From the NCBI GenBank assembly GCA_900104375.1, contig LT629302.1:310001-374000 (forward strand): a DNA stretch of 64,000 bases, in the 5' to 3' direction. The stretch is from Flavobacteriaceae bacterium MAR_2010_188. Lineage in GTDB: Bacteria > Bacteroidota > Bacteroidia > Flavobacteriales > Flavobacteriaceae. The notes below the pieces were generated by a model. It did not search any database. It was not told the origin of the DNA and saw nothing but the letters and a program-made list of their open reading frames with translations. This document shows positions 17,516-25,613 of this stretch, one piece after another (position 1 is the first letter of the stretch; each line of letters opens with the position of its first letter). Both the position numbers and the translations under genes were made by a program.

Positions 17516-17541
17516 ATAAAGCCGCTCTAAAGCGGCTTTAT
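17516..17541. terminator. Bidirectional terminator between btuB and the S41 peptidase gene
   Basis: The stem AAAGCCGCT/AGCGGCTTT (17518-17526 with 17531-17539) has loop CTAA and A/T-rich flanks, placed between two convergent stops. Confidence 0.8.
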
Positions 17542-17557
17542 ATTGTGTCCAATCCTA

Positions 17558-19051
17558 TTATTGAGAAATTTTGAATCTCTCGGATTTTTTGAGATTACCT
17601 GGATTATCTATAATAAGTCCAGTATTTGGAAATTCTTTCTTACCTGATTCCAACTGTATAAAATCATCACCAACTCTTAATCCAAATCTACCGTTGCCGG
17701 CTATATCTGCAAGTGCTGCAGCAAGCAATCTTTCTTCAGGATCACCTAGTAAATCAAAATCACGTGGTGTTTCATTTACTAAAATATCTGGAGTTAATCC
17801 TGTGCCTGGGACGGGTTGATTGTTTAGGTTTACTGACGTTGCAACTAAGGGTTGTAAGGCATAAGTGTGGGCCGGATTTGCACCCTGACGCCCAAGGTCC
17901 GGAGAATCGTATACAGTTATTGATGCCTGAGTTTTACCAACTGTATTGCTACCGACATGTATAACATTAATATAAGCGCCTAAACTATTAATTAATAGCT
18001 CGCTTGCAGAAGCAGAATTGCCGGTGGCTATAACATAAACTCTATCCAAGCCTAAACTATTAATACTGTTGCCGCCAAAAGAGCTCGAAAATTTATATTC
18101 GCTGTTTAAACTTTGAAGGTTGTCATTATATACTAATTTCGAAAAGACATCACCGTTAAATTGTCCGGTAATCATACTTCCTAAATAGCTAGCGGACTGG
18201 ACAGAGCCACCACCGTTATATCGAATGTCTAAGATTAATTCTTCAACATTATTCGATTTAAAAAAGCCAAAAGCATCATTTAACTGATTGTCATATTCAT
18301 TGGTGAAACCGTTATAAACCAAATAGCCTACTTTTTTTCCGTCGACCTCAAAAATATTTGTTTGGTAAACCGGATTTTCATTTAAGGTTCTTGCAGCTAA
18401 AGTGATACTTTCAGAATTAGAAGTCACGGTATCGTCTTCTAGAATATCAGTACCATTATCATCATAATTTCCAAAATTTAAGGTGAAGCTATCCGATCCA
18501 AACAATAAGTCAATATAGTTATCGCGATTTAGTTCTATCCCATTGATACCGGTGATAATATCGCCTCTTTCTATTCCTGCTTCTTCAGCTGGGCTGTCAT
18601 GAAGTACTAACCTAACAATTACAAAAACATTATCATTGCTACCAGGTTCTAGATATAAAAAATACTCTAAACCATTGGTTTTGTAAACACCACTTAATTG
18701 TTGTTCTAAAGCCACGTAATCATCTACAATCAGGCTAAACCTATCTACAGTTTCTCTCTGGTAAATAAGACTTTCAAACAATTCTTCTGGAGTATCAAAA
18801 GAATTTAGATAGGCATTATATTCTTCATCCGTAGAAAAACGGTCGTCTGCCAAATCAGATATTTCATTTTTATATAAGTAGACCGCATTCATCGCCTTCC
18901 AAACAAAATCCTTTATTTCTAAGGTTACCGAGGTAGAACCTGGTACCAAATTATCGTCTCGATCATCAAAACAACTTGTTGCAAGACCAATAATTAAAAT
19001 GAAGGCAGCGAATAACCTGTAAAAACGTGGCGTAAAATATTTCATGAGCAT
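17558..19051 (-). CDS. S41-family peptidase lipoprotein (C-terminal processing protease type)
   Basis: A serine protease of family S41, about 497 residues from the ATG at 19051. The frame stays open upstream to 19201, but a signal peptide directly after this ATG (MLMKYF..., ending GLATSC) supports the internal start. The lipobox cysteine suggests membrane anchoring. A PDZ-like domain contains SPAEEAGIERGDIITGING. The catalytic part has LDIRYNGGG, then SASASE with the nucleophile serine, and GKTQA with the general-base lysine. It is divergent from an ECF sigma factor operon, which suggests but does not prove a role in that signalling pathway. Confidence 0.87.
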   Translation of the reverse strand: MLMKYFTPRFYRLFAAFILIIGLATSCFDDRDDNLVPGSTSVTLEIKDFVWKAMNAVYLYKNEISDLADDRFSTDEEYNAYLNSFDTPEELFESLIYQRETVDRFSLIVDDYVALEQQLSGVYKTNGLEYFLYLEPGSNDNVFVIVRLVLHDSPAEEAGIERGDIITGINGIELNRDNYIDLLFGSDSFTLNFGNYDDNGTDILEDDTVTSNSESITLAARTLNENPVYQTNIFEVDGKKVGYLVYNGFTNEYDNQLNDAFGFFKSNNVEELILDIRYNGGGSVQSASYLGSMITGQFNGDVFSKLVYNDNLQSLNSEYKFSSSFGGNSINSLGLDRVYVIATGNSASASELLINSLGAYINVIHVGSNTVGKTQASITVYDSPDLGRQGANPAHTYALQPLVATSVNLNNQPVPGTGLTPDILVNETPRDFDLLGDPEERLLAAALADIAGNGRFGLRVGDDFIQLESGKKEFPNTGLIIDNPGNLKKSERFKISQ

Positions 19052-19215
19052 TGTTGTATTTTTTTCTCTTTGTAGGAAATAGCAATTCCTGAGTCTATTA
19101 ACTTCAAAATTACTTACATTATTGTAAATTTTTAAATTCCTCTGTAACAAATATTGTTGTCCTTCGTCGTAATGATATAAACGGCCTAGAAACTGTTTCA
19201 ACTAACCACCAAACA

Positions 19216-19725
19216 ATGACACAAACTGAATTTGTAAATAAGGTAATGCCCTTTAAGGATAAGGTCTATCGCTTAGCAAAAAGATTGTTGGTGTCGCGTG
19301 AGGAAGCAGAGGATGCCACTCAAGAGATTTTGTTGAAATTGTGGAAGAACAAAAAAAAGATTAAGGATTATAATAATGTAGAGGCCTTTTCTATGACCAT
19401 GACAAAGAATTTTTGTTATGATCGCTTAAAATCGAAACAGGCACAGAATTTGAAAATAGTCCACAATAATTATCAAGATGGTAATACCTCTTTACAAAAA
19501 CAGGTAGAAACCAAAGATAGTTTGGACTGGGTCTCCAAAATAATTGAAAAACTGCCAGAACAGCAAAAAGTGATTTTACAATTAAGGGATATAGAACAGT
19601 ACGAGTACGAAGAAATTGCAAAAGTGCTGGATATGAATGAAACCGCAATAAGGGTTTCGTTGTCTAGAGCTAGAAAAACAATAAGAGAAAAATTAACTAA
19701 TACTCATAGATATGGGATTAAATAA
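19216..19725 (+). CDS. ECF-type RNA polymerase sigma factor
   Basis: A 169-residue sigma-70 family factor with only regions 2 and 4, as in extracytoplasmic-function factors. Region 2 contains VYRLAKRLL and EEAEDATQEILLKLWKNK. Region 4 contains LPEQQKVILQLRDIEQYEYE and a helix-turn-helix ending AIRVSLSRARKTIREKL. ATG start. It heads a four-gene unit and overlaps the next gene by 14 bp. That pattern is common for a sigma factor and its membrane regulator. The signal sensed is unknown. Confidence 0.93.
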   Translation: MTQTEFVNKVMPFKDKVYRLAKRLLVSREEAEDATQEILLKLWKNKKKIKDYNNVEAFSMTMTKNFCYDRLKSKQAQNLKIVHNNYQDGNTSLQKQVETKDSLDWVSKIIEKLPEQQKVILQLRDIEQYEYEEIAKVLDMNETAIRVSLSRARKTIREKLTNTHRYGIK

Positions 19726-20200
19726 AATAGAGTCTCTCATCGAGAAGTACGAAAATGGTGAGACCTCATTACAAGAAGAGCAACTATTAATGGGGTATTT
19801 TGCCAAAGATGACGTGGCGCCGCATTTAGAAGTATATACACCAATGTTTAATTATTTTGCTAAAACAAAGGCTGAGAAATACACCAACGAGTTGCCATTT
19901 AAGAAAAGCAATGAAAAATATTACAAGTTAATGGCTGTGGCCGCAGCTGTTATAATCATGTTCAGTGTTGTGTTTTATCCCCAGGGACCTACAGAACAAG
20001 AACAACAACAAGCCTTAATGGCTTATAATGAAACAATGCAAGCGCTTAGCTTGGTTTCAAATCAATTAAATGAAGGGAAAGAAGTATTAAGTCCGCTCAA
20101 CATCCTAAACACTAATCTTAATGAAGGGATGCACAAAGCCAATTTAATCAAAGAATTTTCCGAAACAACAAACTTAGTTTATAACCCAAGCAACAATTAA
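19712..20200 (+). CDS. Putative anti-sigma factor, single-pass membrane protein
   Basis: A 162-residue protein starting inside the end of the sigma factor gene (14-bp overlap). The N-terminal cytoplasmic part (about residues 1-68) contains IEKYENGETSLQEEQLLMGY and PMFNYF, a pattern seen in small Bacteroidota proteins encoded after ECF sigma factors. One membrane helix follows (about residues 71-88, KLMAVAAAVIIMFSVVFYP). The periplasmic tail is Gln-rich, then helical. There is no zinc-binding HxxxCxxC motif, so it is not a ZAS-type anti-sigma. The role is inferred from position and topology. Confidence 0.65.
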   Translation: MGLNKIESLIEKYENGETSLQEEQLLMGYFAKDDVAPHLEVYTPMFNYFAKTKAEKYTNELPFKKSNEKYYKLMAVAAAVIIMFSVVFYPQGPTEQEQQQALMAYNETMQALSLVSNQLNEGKEVLSPLNILNTNLNEGMHKANLIKEFSETTNLVYNPSNN

Positions 20201-20212
20201 ATTTAAATTAAA

Positions 20213-20788
20213 ATGAAAAAGTTAATCGTAATAGTAGTACTTATCATGACTCCGGTCGTAACGTTCGCACAGAGCATTTTCGATAAGTTTGAAGATAATA
20301 AGGATGTAGCATCCGTTATCGTAAACCAAAAGATGTTCAGCATGCTGGCCAAAATCGATATCGATTTAGATGACCCAGAAGCAGAAGAATATCTTAGCAT
20401 GGTCAAAAAGATTACTGGTCTTAAAGTATTTACCACTGGCGACGAGCAAGTTTCAGCCGATATGAAAACGACCATGAACCAGTATCTAAAGACTTCTAAT
20501 CTTTCTGAACTAATGAGAATCAAAGATGGTGATCAAACTGTTCAATTTTATGTGAAAGAAGGAAGCGACGACGACCATGTAAAAGAATTGTTAATGTTCG
20601 TAACCGGTCTTAAAGAATTGACCAAAGAAAAAAGTATCGAAATTAACGGAAAGAAAAGAGAGTTTGAAACAGTACTTCTTTCCTTAACGGGAGATATAGA
20701 TCTTAGACAGATTTCAAAAATCACCAATAAAATGGATGTTCCAGGTGGTGATAAGTTGAAAAAAGTAGGCGATAAAAACAATAAATAA
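20213..20788 (+). CDS. Secreted DUF4252 protein
   Basis: A 191-residue protein with a Sec signal peptide (about residues 1-20, ending TFAQ) and a DUF4252 domain. Typical features are FDKFEDNKDVASVIVNQKMF near the start of the mature protein and later KITGLKVFTTGD. It lacks a lipobox and should be periplasmic. It sits third in the sigma factor unit, 12 bp after the anti-sigma gene. Function is unknown. Such proteins in this context are usually thought to be regulon members or part of signal sensing. Confidence 0.78.
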   Translation: MKKLIVIVVLIMTPVVTFAQSIFDKFEDNKDVASVIVNQKMFSMLAKIDIDLDDPEAEEYLSMVKKITGLKVFTTGDEQVSADMKTTMNQYLKTSNLSELMRIKDGDQTVQFYVKEGSDDDHVKELLMFVTGLKELTKEKSIEINGKKREFETVLLSLTGDIDLRQISKITNKMDVPGGDKLKKVGDKNNK

Positions 20789-20789
20789 A

Positions 20790-21335
20790 ATGACATCATC
20801 AATCAATAAAGTAATCGCTTTGATGGTTTTGGTTGCAACTTTTATAAGTTGCGACCAAGGCCCATCTTTGCAAACCTATTATGTTGATCACGAACTTAAA
20901 CCTGGATTTACTTCAATAGATATCCCGACCAGTTTGCTCAACATTGACGAAACGACCTTGAACGAAGAACAGAAAGAAGCTTATGAGTCCGTAGATAAAT
21001 TAAATATGCTCGGTTTTGTAATCAATGAAGAAAACAAAGATCAGTATGAAGCTGAACTTGATAAAGTTTCTGAAATCCTAAATGATCCAAAATATGAAGA
21101 ACTCATGAGAGGCGGAAGTCCTGATACGGGTAAGTTCATTGTAAAATTTATAGGTGAGGAAGATAATGTAGATGAGTTGATTTTATTTGGAAGTGCCACC
21201 GATAAAGGATTTGCAATCGTAAGGATTCTAGGGGACGACATGAGCGCAAACAAATTGATGACTCTTTCTTCTACCTTAAAAAGCACAGATTTTAGTAGTT
21301 CTCAATTCAGTAAGATTACCGATATTTTTCAATAA
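20790..21335 (+). CDS. DUF4252 lipoprotein
   Basis: A 181-residue paralogue of the preceding gene, starting 1 bp after its stop. It has a signal peptide ending FISC, so it is a probable lipoprotein with the cysteine near residue 21. The mature part includes YYVDHELKPGFTSIDIPTSL and a C-terminal region with LFGSATDKGFAIVRILGDD. The soluble and lipid-anchored DUF4252 proteins may act as a pair. A strong terminator follows. Confidence 0.75.
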   Translation: MTSSINKVIALMVLVATFISCDQGPSLQTYYVDHELKPGFTSIDIPTSLLNIDETTLNEEQKEAYESVDKLNMLGFVINEENKDQYEAELDKVSEILNDPKYEELMRGGSPDTGKFIVKFIGEEDNVDELILFGSATDKGFAIVRILGDDMSANKLMTLSSTLKSTDFSSSQFSKITDIFQ

Positions 21336-21360
21336 CTGGTACTTTTTTAAATGTTAATGG

Positions 21361-21400
21361 AAATTGCCCTTGCAGTAATGCAGGGGCAATTTTATTTTTT
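21361..21400. terminator. Strong bidirectional terminator after the sigma factor unit
   Basis: A 14-bp stem (21361-21374 with 21379-21392, one G-U) with loop GTAA, followed by T-rich sequence. The convergent small gene ends at its edge, so it can serve both strands. Confidence 0.9.
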
Positions 21401-21553
21401 CGCTAAAGAGTAAACTAAAATTCCGACTAAGGCTAAAATTGAAAGAATCAAGAGCGCTTTTACAATAAAGTAATGAAGAATACCAAACAAGCCTGCAGCA
21501 AAAAAACACGATGCAATCGCTATGGTTAGAATTCTTGCATATTTGTTAGCCAT
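21392..21553 (-). CDS. Small two-helix membrane protein encoded directly after purB
   Basis: A 53-residue frame starting with ATG at 21553, immediately next to the purB stop (0-bp gap), and ending at the terminator. It begins MANKYARILTIAIASCFFAA and ends YSLAKK. Two hydrophobic stretches (about residues 8-26 and 30-48) with basic residues at both ends indicate an integral membrane protein with both termini probably inside. Position implies co-transcription with purB. I do not recognise a family. Confidence 0.7.
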   Translation of the reverse strand: MANKYARILTIAIASCFFAAGLFGILHYFIVKALLILSILALVGILVYSLAKK

Positions 21554-22897
21554 TTAAATGCCGGTATAGTTGAATGGAGTGATGTTTTTTAATTCAGTTT
21601 TTATTTTATCAGATACATCTAGAGTATCAATAAATGCAACGATTGAATGACTGGTAATTTTCTCATTCTTTCTCGTAAGATTTTTTAAGGTTTCATAAGG
21701 ATTTGGATACCCTTCTCGTCTTAAAATGGTTTGTATTGCCTCTGCAACCACCGCCCAATTGTTTTCTAGATCAGCCTTTATTTTATGTTCATTTAACAAC
21801 AACTTATTAAGTCCCTTTAAAGTTGACTTAAATGCGATGAGCGTATGTGAAAATGGAACACCAACGTTCCTGAGAACTGTGCTGTCCGTTAAATCTCTTT
21901 GTAATCTGGAGATTGGGAGTTTTGCGGATAGATGCTCGAAGATGGCATTTGCCAGACCAAGATTTCCTTCACTATTTTCAAAATCAATAGGATTAACCTT
22001 GTGCGGCATCGCTGAACTTCCAACTTCTCCCTCCTTGATTTTCTGTTTAAAATAATCCATAGAAATATAGGTCCACATATCCCTATCTAAATCAATTAAA
22101 ATAGTATTGATTCGCTTTAGACCATCGAACAATGCGGCCATATGGTCGTAATGTTCTATTTGGGTGGTCGGAAAAGATTGTTGAAGGCCCAATTTGTCTT
22201 TCACAAAAGAACGTCCAAATTCTCGCCAATCTATTGAGGAGTATGCCACTTTATGGGCATTAAAATTTCCGGTCGCACCGCCAAATTTAGCTGCGCTAGG
22301 GATGTCGTTCATTAAGTTGAATTGCTCTTGCAGTCTTACCACAAAAACTTCAATCTCTTTTCCTAATCGGGTAGGAGAGGCAGGCTGTCCGTGTGTTCTT
22401 GCCAGCATTCCTATCTCTGCCCAATCATGAGAAAGTTCTTTTAATCTATCAATAACTTTATTTAACTCAGGAACGTAAACATCGTTTACCGCTTCCTTAA
22501 TGCTCAGAGGAATGGCGGTATTATTAATGTCTTGAGAAGTAAGTCCAAAATGGATAAATTCTTTTGAACCACCCAGATTTAAATCATCGAATTTCTTTTT
22601 GATAAAATATTCGACCGCCTTTACATCATGATTCGTAATTTTCTCTATATCCTTTATTTCTTGGGCATCTTCAGAAGTGAAATCGTTGTATATCTTTCTT
22701 AAATCTTCAAAATTACTCTTAGCAAAATCTGAAAGTTGCGGAAGAGGAAGTTCGCAAAGAGCGATAAAATATTCAATTTCTACACGTACGCGATATTTAA
22801 TAAGCGATTCTTCCGAAAAATATGCGGCTAGACTTTCAACTTTATTTCGATATCGACCGTCTACAGGAGAGATGGCATTTAGTGATGTTAGAGACAT
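21554..22897 (-). CDS. purB: Adenylosuccinate lyase
   Basis: A 447-residue fumarase/aspartase-superfamily enzyme. It removes fumarate from SAICAR and from adenylosuccinate in purine synthesis. The family signature GSSAMPHKVNPIDFENSEGN lies near residue 283. Also visible are TSQDINNTAIPL (about residue 118) and ARTHGQPASPTRLGKE (about residue 165). Length and start (ATG, first residues SLTSLNAISPVDGRY) are typical. TATCTTTG lies 24 bp upstream on the same strand. The gene is followed without a gap by a small membrane-protein gene. Confidence 0.97.
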   Translation of the reverse strand: MSLTSLNAISPVDGRYRNKVESLAAYFSEESLIKYRVRVEIEYFIALCELPLPQLSDFAKSNFEDLRKIYNDFTSEDAQEIKDIEKITNHDVKAVEYFIKKKFDDLNLGGSKEFIHFGLTSQDINNTAIPLSIKEAVNDVYVPELNKVIDRLKELSHDWAEIGMLARTHGQPASPTRLGKEIEVFVVRLQEQFNLMNDIPSAAKFGGATGNFNAHKVAYSSIDWREFGRSFVKDKLGLQQSFPTTQIEHYDHMAALFDGLKRINTILIDLDRDMWTYISMDYFKQKIKEGEVGSSAMPHKVNPIDFENSEGNLGLANAIFEHLSAKLPISRLQRDLTDSTVLRNVGVPFSHTLIAFKSTLKGLNKLLLNEHKIKADLENNWAVVAEAIQTILRREGYPNPYETLKNLTRKNEKITSHSIVAFIDTLDVSDKIKTELKNITPFNYTGI

Positions 22898-22921
22898 TTG
22901 TTAACGATAAAAATTAAGCGC

Positions 22922-22929
22922 CAAAGATA
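22922..22929 (-). promoter_or_regulatory. Candidate -7 element of purB
   Basis: The minus strand reads TATCTTTG (TAnnTTTG). The nearest TTTG upstream is 28 bp away, longer than usual. Confidence 0.35.
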
Positions 22930-23085
22930 ATGACTTTAAATAAGAGTATTGGTAAACCAAATGCCAGTATCGAGGAGCAATAATTTATTATATATTTCCA
23001 AGTTGCTTTGCCAGGGGAGAATTTATTTATTTCTTAAGGTTAACACTCAATGTAAATACCTAATTTAGTTCTTAAATCTAATGAA

Positions 23086-23559
23086 ATGCGTACGTTTACT
23101 AAAGTGCTCTTGGTTATTTTGGTGATTTTTATCATCGCACAATTTTTTCAACCTGAAAAAAATGATGGGGAGATGGCAACACTCGACCCATTTTTAAATT
23201 ATACAAATCCGCCGGAAGTTGTTATGACAATTTTAGAAACCAGCTGTTTTGATTGCCATAGCGCTCATACCGAATATCCTTGGTACAATAATATCACTCC
23301 GGTTAATTATTGGTTGGCCAACCATGTAAACGATGGCAAGAAACATTTTGATATGTCTAAATGGGATGAATATTCTCTAAAACAGAAAGACCATAAAATG
23401 GAAGAATTGATAGAAATGGTGGAAGACAAAGAGATGCCGTTAGATTCTTATACTTGGGCCCATTCTGAAGCTAATCTTAGCGAAGAGCAGATTAAATCGG
23501 TAATTGACTGGGGCGAAAAAGTGAGACTAAAATTGGAAATGGAATCCAAACCACAATAA
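23086..23559 (+). CDS. Membrane-anchored heme-binding-domain protein
   Basis: A 157-residue protein with an N-terminal membrane helix (about residues 5-22, VLLVILVIFIIAQFF) and a periplasmic domain. That domain contains a c-type heme motif CFDCH followed by SAHTEYPWYNNITPVNYWL, the pattern of the Bacteroidota haem-binding domain family (PF14376). Downstream HxxDGKKHFDMSKWDEY is also typical. Electron transfer or heme sensing are possible, but no redox partner is adjacent. ATG start. The glycosyltransferase gene follows after 13 bp in the same direction. Confidence 0.82.
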   Translation: MRTFTKVLLVILVIFIIAQFFQPEKNDGEMATLDPFLNYTNPPEVVMTILETSCFDCHSAHTEYPWYNNITPVNYWLANHVNDGKKHFDMSKWDEYSLKQKDHKMEELIEMVEDKEMPLDSYTWAHSEANLSEEQIKSVIDWGEKVRLKLEMESKPQ

Positions 23560-23572
23560 TTAAAAAATCTTC

Positions 23573-24796
23573 TTGCGTAGTATTCTTTTTATTGGCTTTG
23601 TCTGGCCCGAACCTAAAAGTTCGGCGGCCGGATTAAGGATGATGCAGTTAATCCACTTTTTTCTTGATAGGGATTACGAAATTACATTTGCCAGCACAGC
23701 ATCAAAGACAGAACTTAGCGAAAATCTTGAAAGCTTAGGTATAAGTGAAGTTTCCATAAAATTAAATGATGCTGAGTTCGACGATTTTATTTCTCAATTA
23801 AATCCGGAGATTGTATTATTCGATAGGTTTATGACCGAAGAACAGTTCGGTTGGAGGGTCAAGGAAAAATGTCCAAATTCAGTATTGATATTAGACACTG
23901 AAGATTTGCATTTTTTAAGAAAAGCTAGAGAACTTCAACATAAAAATAATGTAGAAGATGTGGACTTATCTAATGAATTTGCCAAAAGAGAAATCGCCAG
24001 TATCTATAGATGCGATCTAAGCCTTATTATTTCAGAATACGAATTGCAATTGCTTAAAGTTGATTTTAAAATCGACGCTTCATTGTTGCTTTACTTACCA
24101 TATTTATTAGAAGAAATAACAGAAAAAGAGAGGTCTACATTGCCTGGATTTAATTCACGAAAAGATTTTGTTGTAATTGGTAATTTTAGGCATTTGCCAA
24201 ATTTTGATGCTGTTAATTATCTTAAATCAGAGATTTGGCCACGGATTAAAAAAGAATTACCTGAAGTTGAAGTACACATCTATGGTTCATATTGCAACAA
24301 GGCAATTTTAAGTCTAACCGATAAAAAGTTGGGATTTATCATCAAAGGTTTCGCTGAATCTGTTGATTCGGTCATGAAAGATGCACGATTGTCGTTGGCT
24401 GCAGTAAGGTTTGGTGCCGGGCTAAAAGGTAAAGTCATGGATTCATTTAAAAATGGAACTCCTTGTGTTATGACTACAATTGCGGCGGAAGGAATTTTTG
24501 AAAACTTTGAAGGGTTTAGTTTTATTCAGGACGAACCAGAGAAATTTGCCGCGGAAGCAATCGATTTATATAATAATCCTGAGAAGTGGAAAAATCAGCA
24601 TTCAAACGGATTTGAAATCATAAAAGAGAAATTTAACAAGGATGCATATTCCGATTCTTTTGCTAAAACCATCGAGAATCTCTTGAAAAATTTACCAACT
24701 CATCGAAAGAAAAATTTTATCGGAAGCATGCTACAGCACCACACATTGCAGAGCACAAAATACTTGAGCAAGTGGATTGAAGAAAAGAATAAATAG
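23573..24796 (+). CDS. Glycosyltransferase, GT-B fold (group 1/4 like)
   Basis: A 407-residue protein. The N-terminal Rossmann-like domain (residues 1-180) starts RSILFIGFVWPEPKSSAAGL, where SSAAGLR matches the acceptor-side loop of GT4-type enzymes. The C-terminal domain contains VVIGNFRHLPNFDAV, EVHIYGSY, and VRFGAGLKGKVMDSFKNGTP, the nucleotide-sugar binding region with a conserved glycine-rich loop. There is no signal peptide. The start is TTG at 23573, because no ATG is available upstream of the first strand. Acceptor and donor sugars are unknown, and no other polysaccharide genes are nearby. Confidence 0.78.
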   Translation: MRSILFIGFVWPEPKSSAAGLRMMQLIHFFLDRDYEITFASTASKTELSENLESLGISEVSIKLNDAEFDDFISQLNPEIVLFDRFMTEEQFGWRVKEKCPNSVLILDTEDLHFLRKARELQHKNNVEDVDLSNEFAKREIASIYRCDLSLIISEYELQLLKVDFKIDASLLLYLPYLLEEITEKERSTLPGFNSRKDFVVIGNFRHLPNFDAVNYLKSEIWPRIKKELPEVEVHIYGSYCNKAILSLTDKKLGFIIKGFAESVDSVMKDARLSLAAVRFGAGLKGKVMDSFKNGTPCVMTTIAAEGIFENFEGFSFIQDEPEKFAAEAIDLYNNPEKWKNQHSNGFEIIKEKFNKDAYSDSFAKTIENLLKNLPTHRKKNFIGSMLQHHTLQSTKYLSKWIEEKNK

Positions 24797-24869
24797 CATA
24801 ACTTAATTTAGATATTCATGCATAAAAAAACCTCAAGTAGTTATTTGAACTCAGCCTAGGAAATTGAAG

Positions 24870-25550
24870 TTACTTGCCATTTATGATTTTTTGGAATTCC
24901 TTCATTCCAACGGTAGCGTTTGCAGTAATTACGGTTAAATCTTTTGAACTGCTTATGGTTGGTCGTGGATCTATATAATAAGTATGTACGTCCTCTGGCT
25001 TATAATGCATCAAACTTGCCGCTGGATACACTTGTAGCGAGGTGCCAATAATCAACAACATATCTGCCTGCTGACAAATTTCTATTGCTGCATCGAGCAT
25101 CAGCACTGCTTCTCCAAACCAAACGATATGTGGGCGCAACTGATGCCCATTTTTACAAAAATCTCCTACCACTATATCTTCTTCCCAATGTTTCACGTCA
25201 TCTTCAAACTTAGTACTTCTTACCTTTAATAGTTCACCGTGCAAATGGAGAACATTTGTGCTACCTGCTCTTTCGTGCAAATCATCTACATTCTGGGTAA
25301 TGATATCAACTTTATAGTTTTTCTCAAGCTGCGCTAGTTGAATATGGGCCGCATTTGGCGTGGCCGATTTCAATTGCCGTCTTCGTTGGTTGTAGAAATC
25401 TAATACCAGTTCTGGGTTTCTGGCGAAACCTTCTGGAGTTGCAACTTCGGTCACATCATGACCTTCCCAAAAACCGTCGGCATCCCTAAAAGTTTTCAAT
25501 CCGCTTTCGGCACTCATTCCTGCTCCCGTTAGAACTACTAAATGTTTCAA
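24870..25550 (-). CDS. NAD-dependent protein deacylase, sirtuin class III-like
   Basis: A 226-residue Sir2-family enzyme that removes acyl groups from lysine using NAD. Motifs are GAGMSAESGLKTFRD (residues 9-23), TQNVDDLHERAGS (85-97), HLHGE with catalytic His104, and LRPHIVWFGE. The YxxR pair (Tyr53, Arg56) is the class III mark associated with succinyl and malonyl lysine. The usual four zinc cysteines between the catalytic histidine and HIVWFGE are missing, with only one Cys (GDFC) in that stretch. This may be a lineage trait. ATG start. The gene stands alone. Confidence 0.88.
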   Translation of the reverse strand: MKHLVVLTGAGMSAESGLKTFRDADGFWEGHDVTEVATPEGFARNPELVLDFYNQRRRQLKSATPNAAHIQLAQLEKNYKVDIITQNVDDLHERAGSTNVLHLHGELLKVRSTKFEDDVKHWEEDIVVGDFCKNGHQLRPHIVWFGEAVLMLDAAIEICQQADMLLIIGTSLQVYPAASLMHYKPEDVHTYYIDPRPTISSSKDLTVITANATVGMKEFQKIINGK

Positions 25551-25613
25551 ATTATATAGTGTTATTGGTTCGATTTAATTTCCACTGTACATAAATTTAT
25601 CTAATTTTATTGA

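Noticed and set aside
19052-19201. 50-residue N-terminal extension of the S41 peptidase
   Set aside because: The extension lies before a complete lipoprotein signal peptide and falls in the divergent promoter region. The internal ATG at 19051 (or 19045) is more credible.
24825-24865. Possible terminator downstream of the sirtuin gene
   Set aside because: A T-run exists on the minus strand, but the best stem I can form is about 4 bp, too weak to call.
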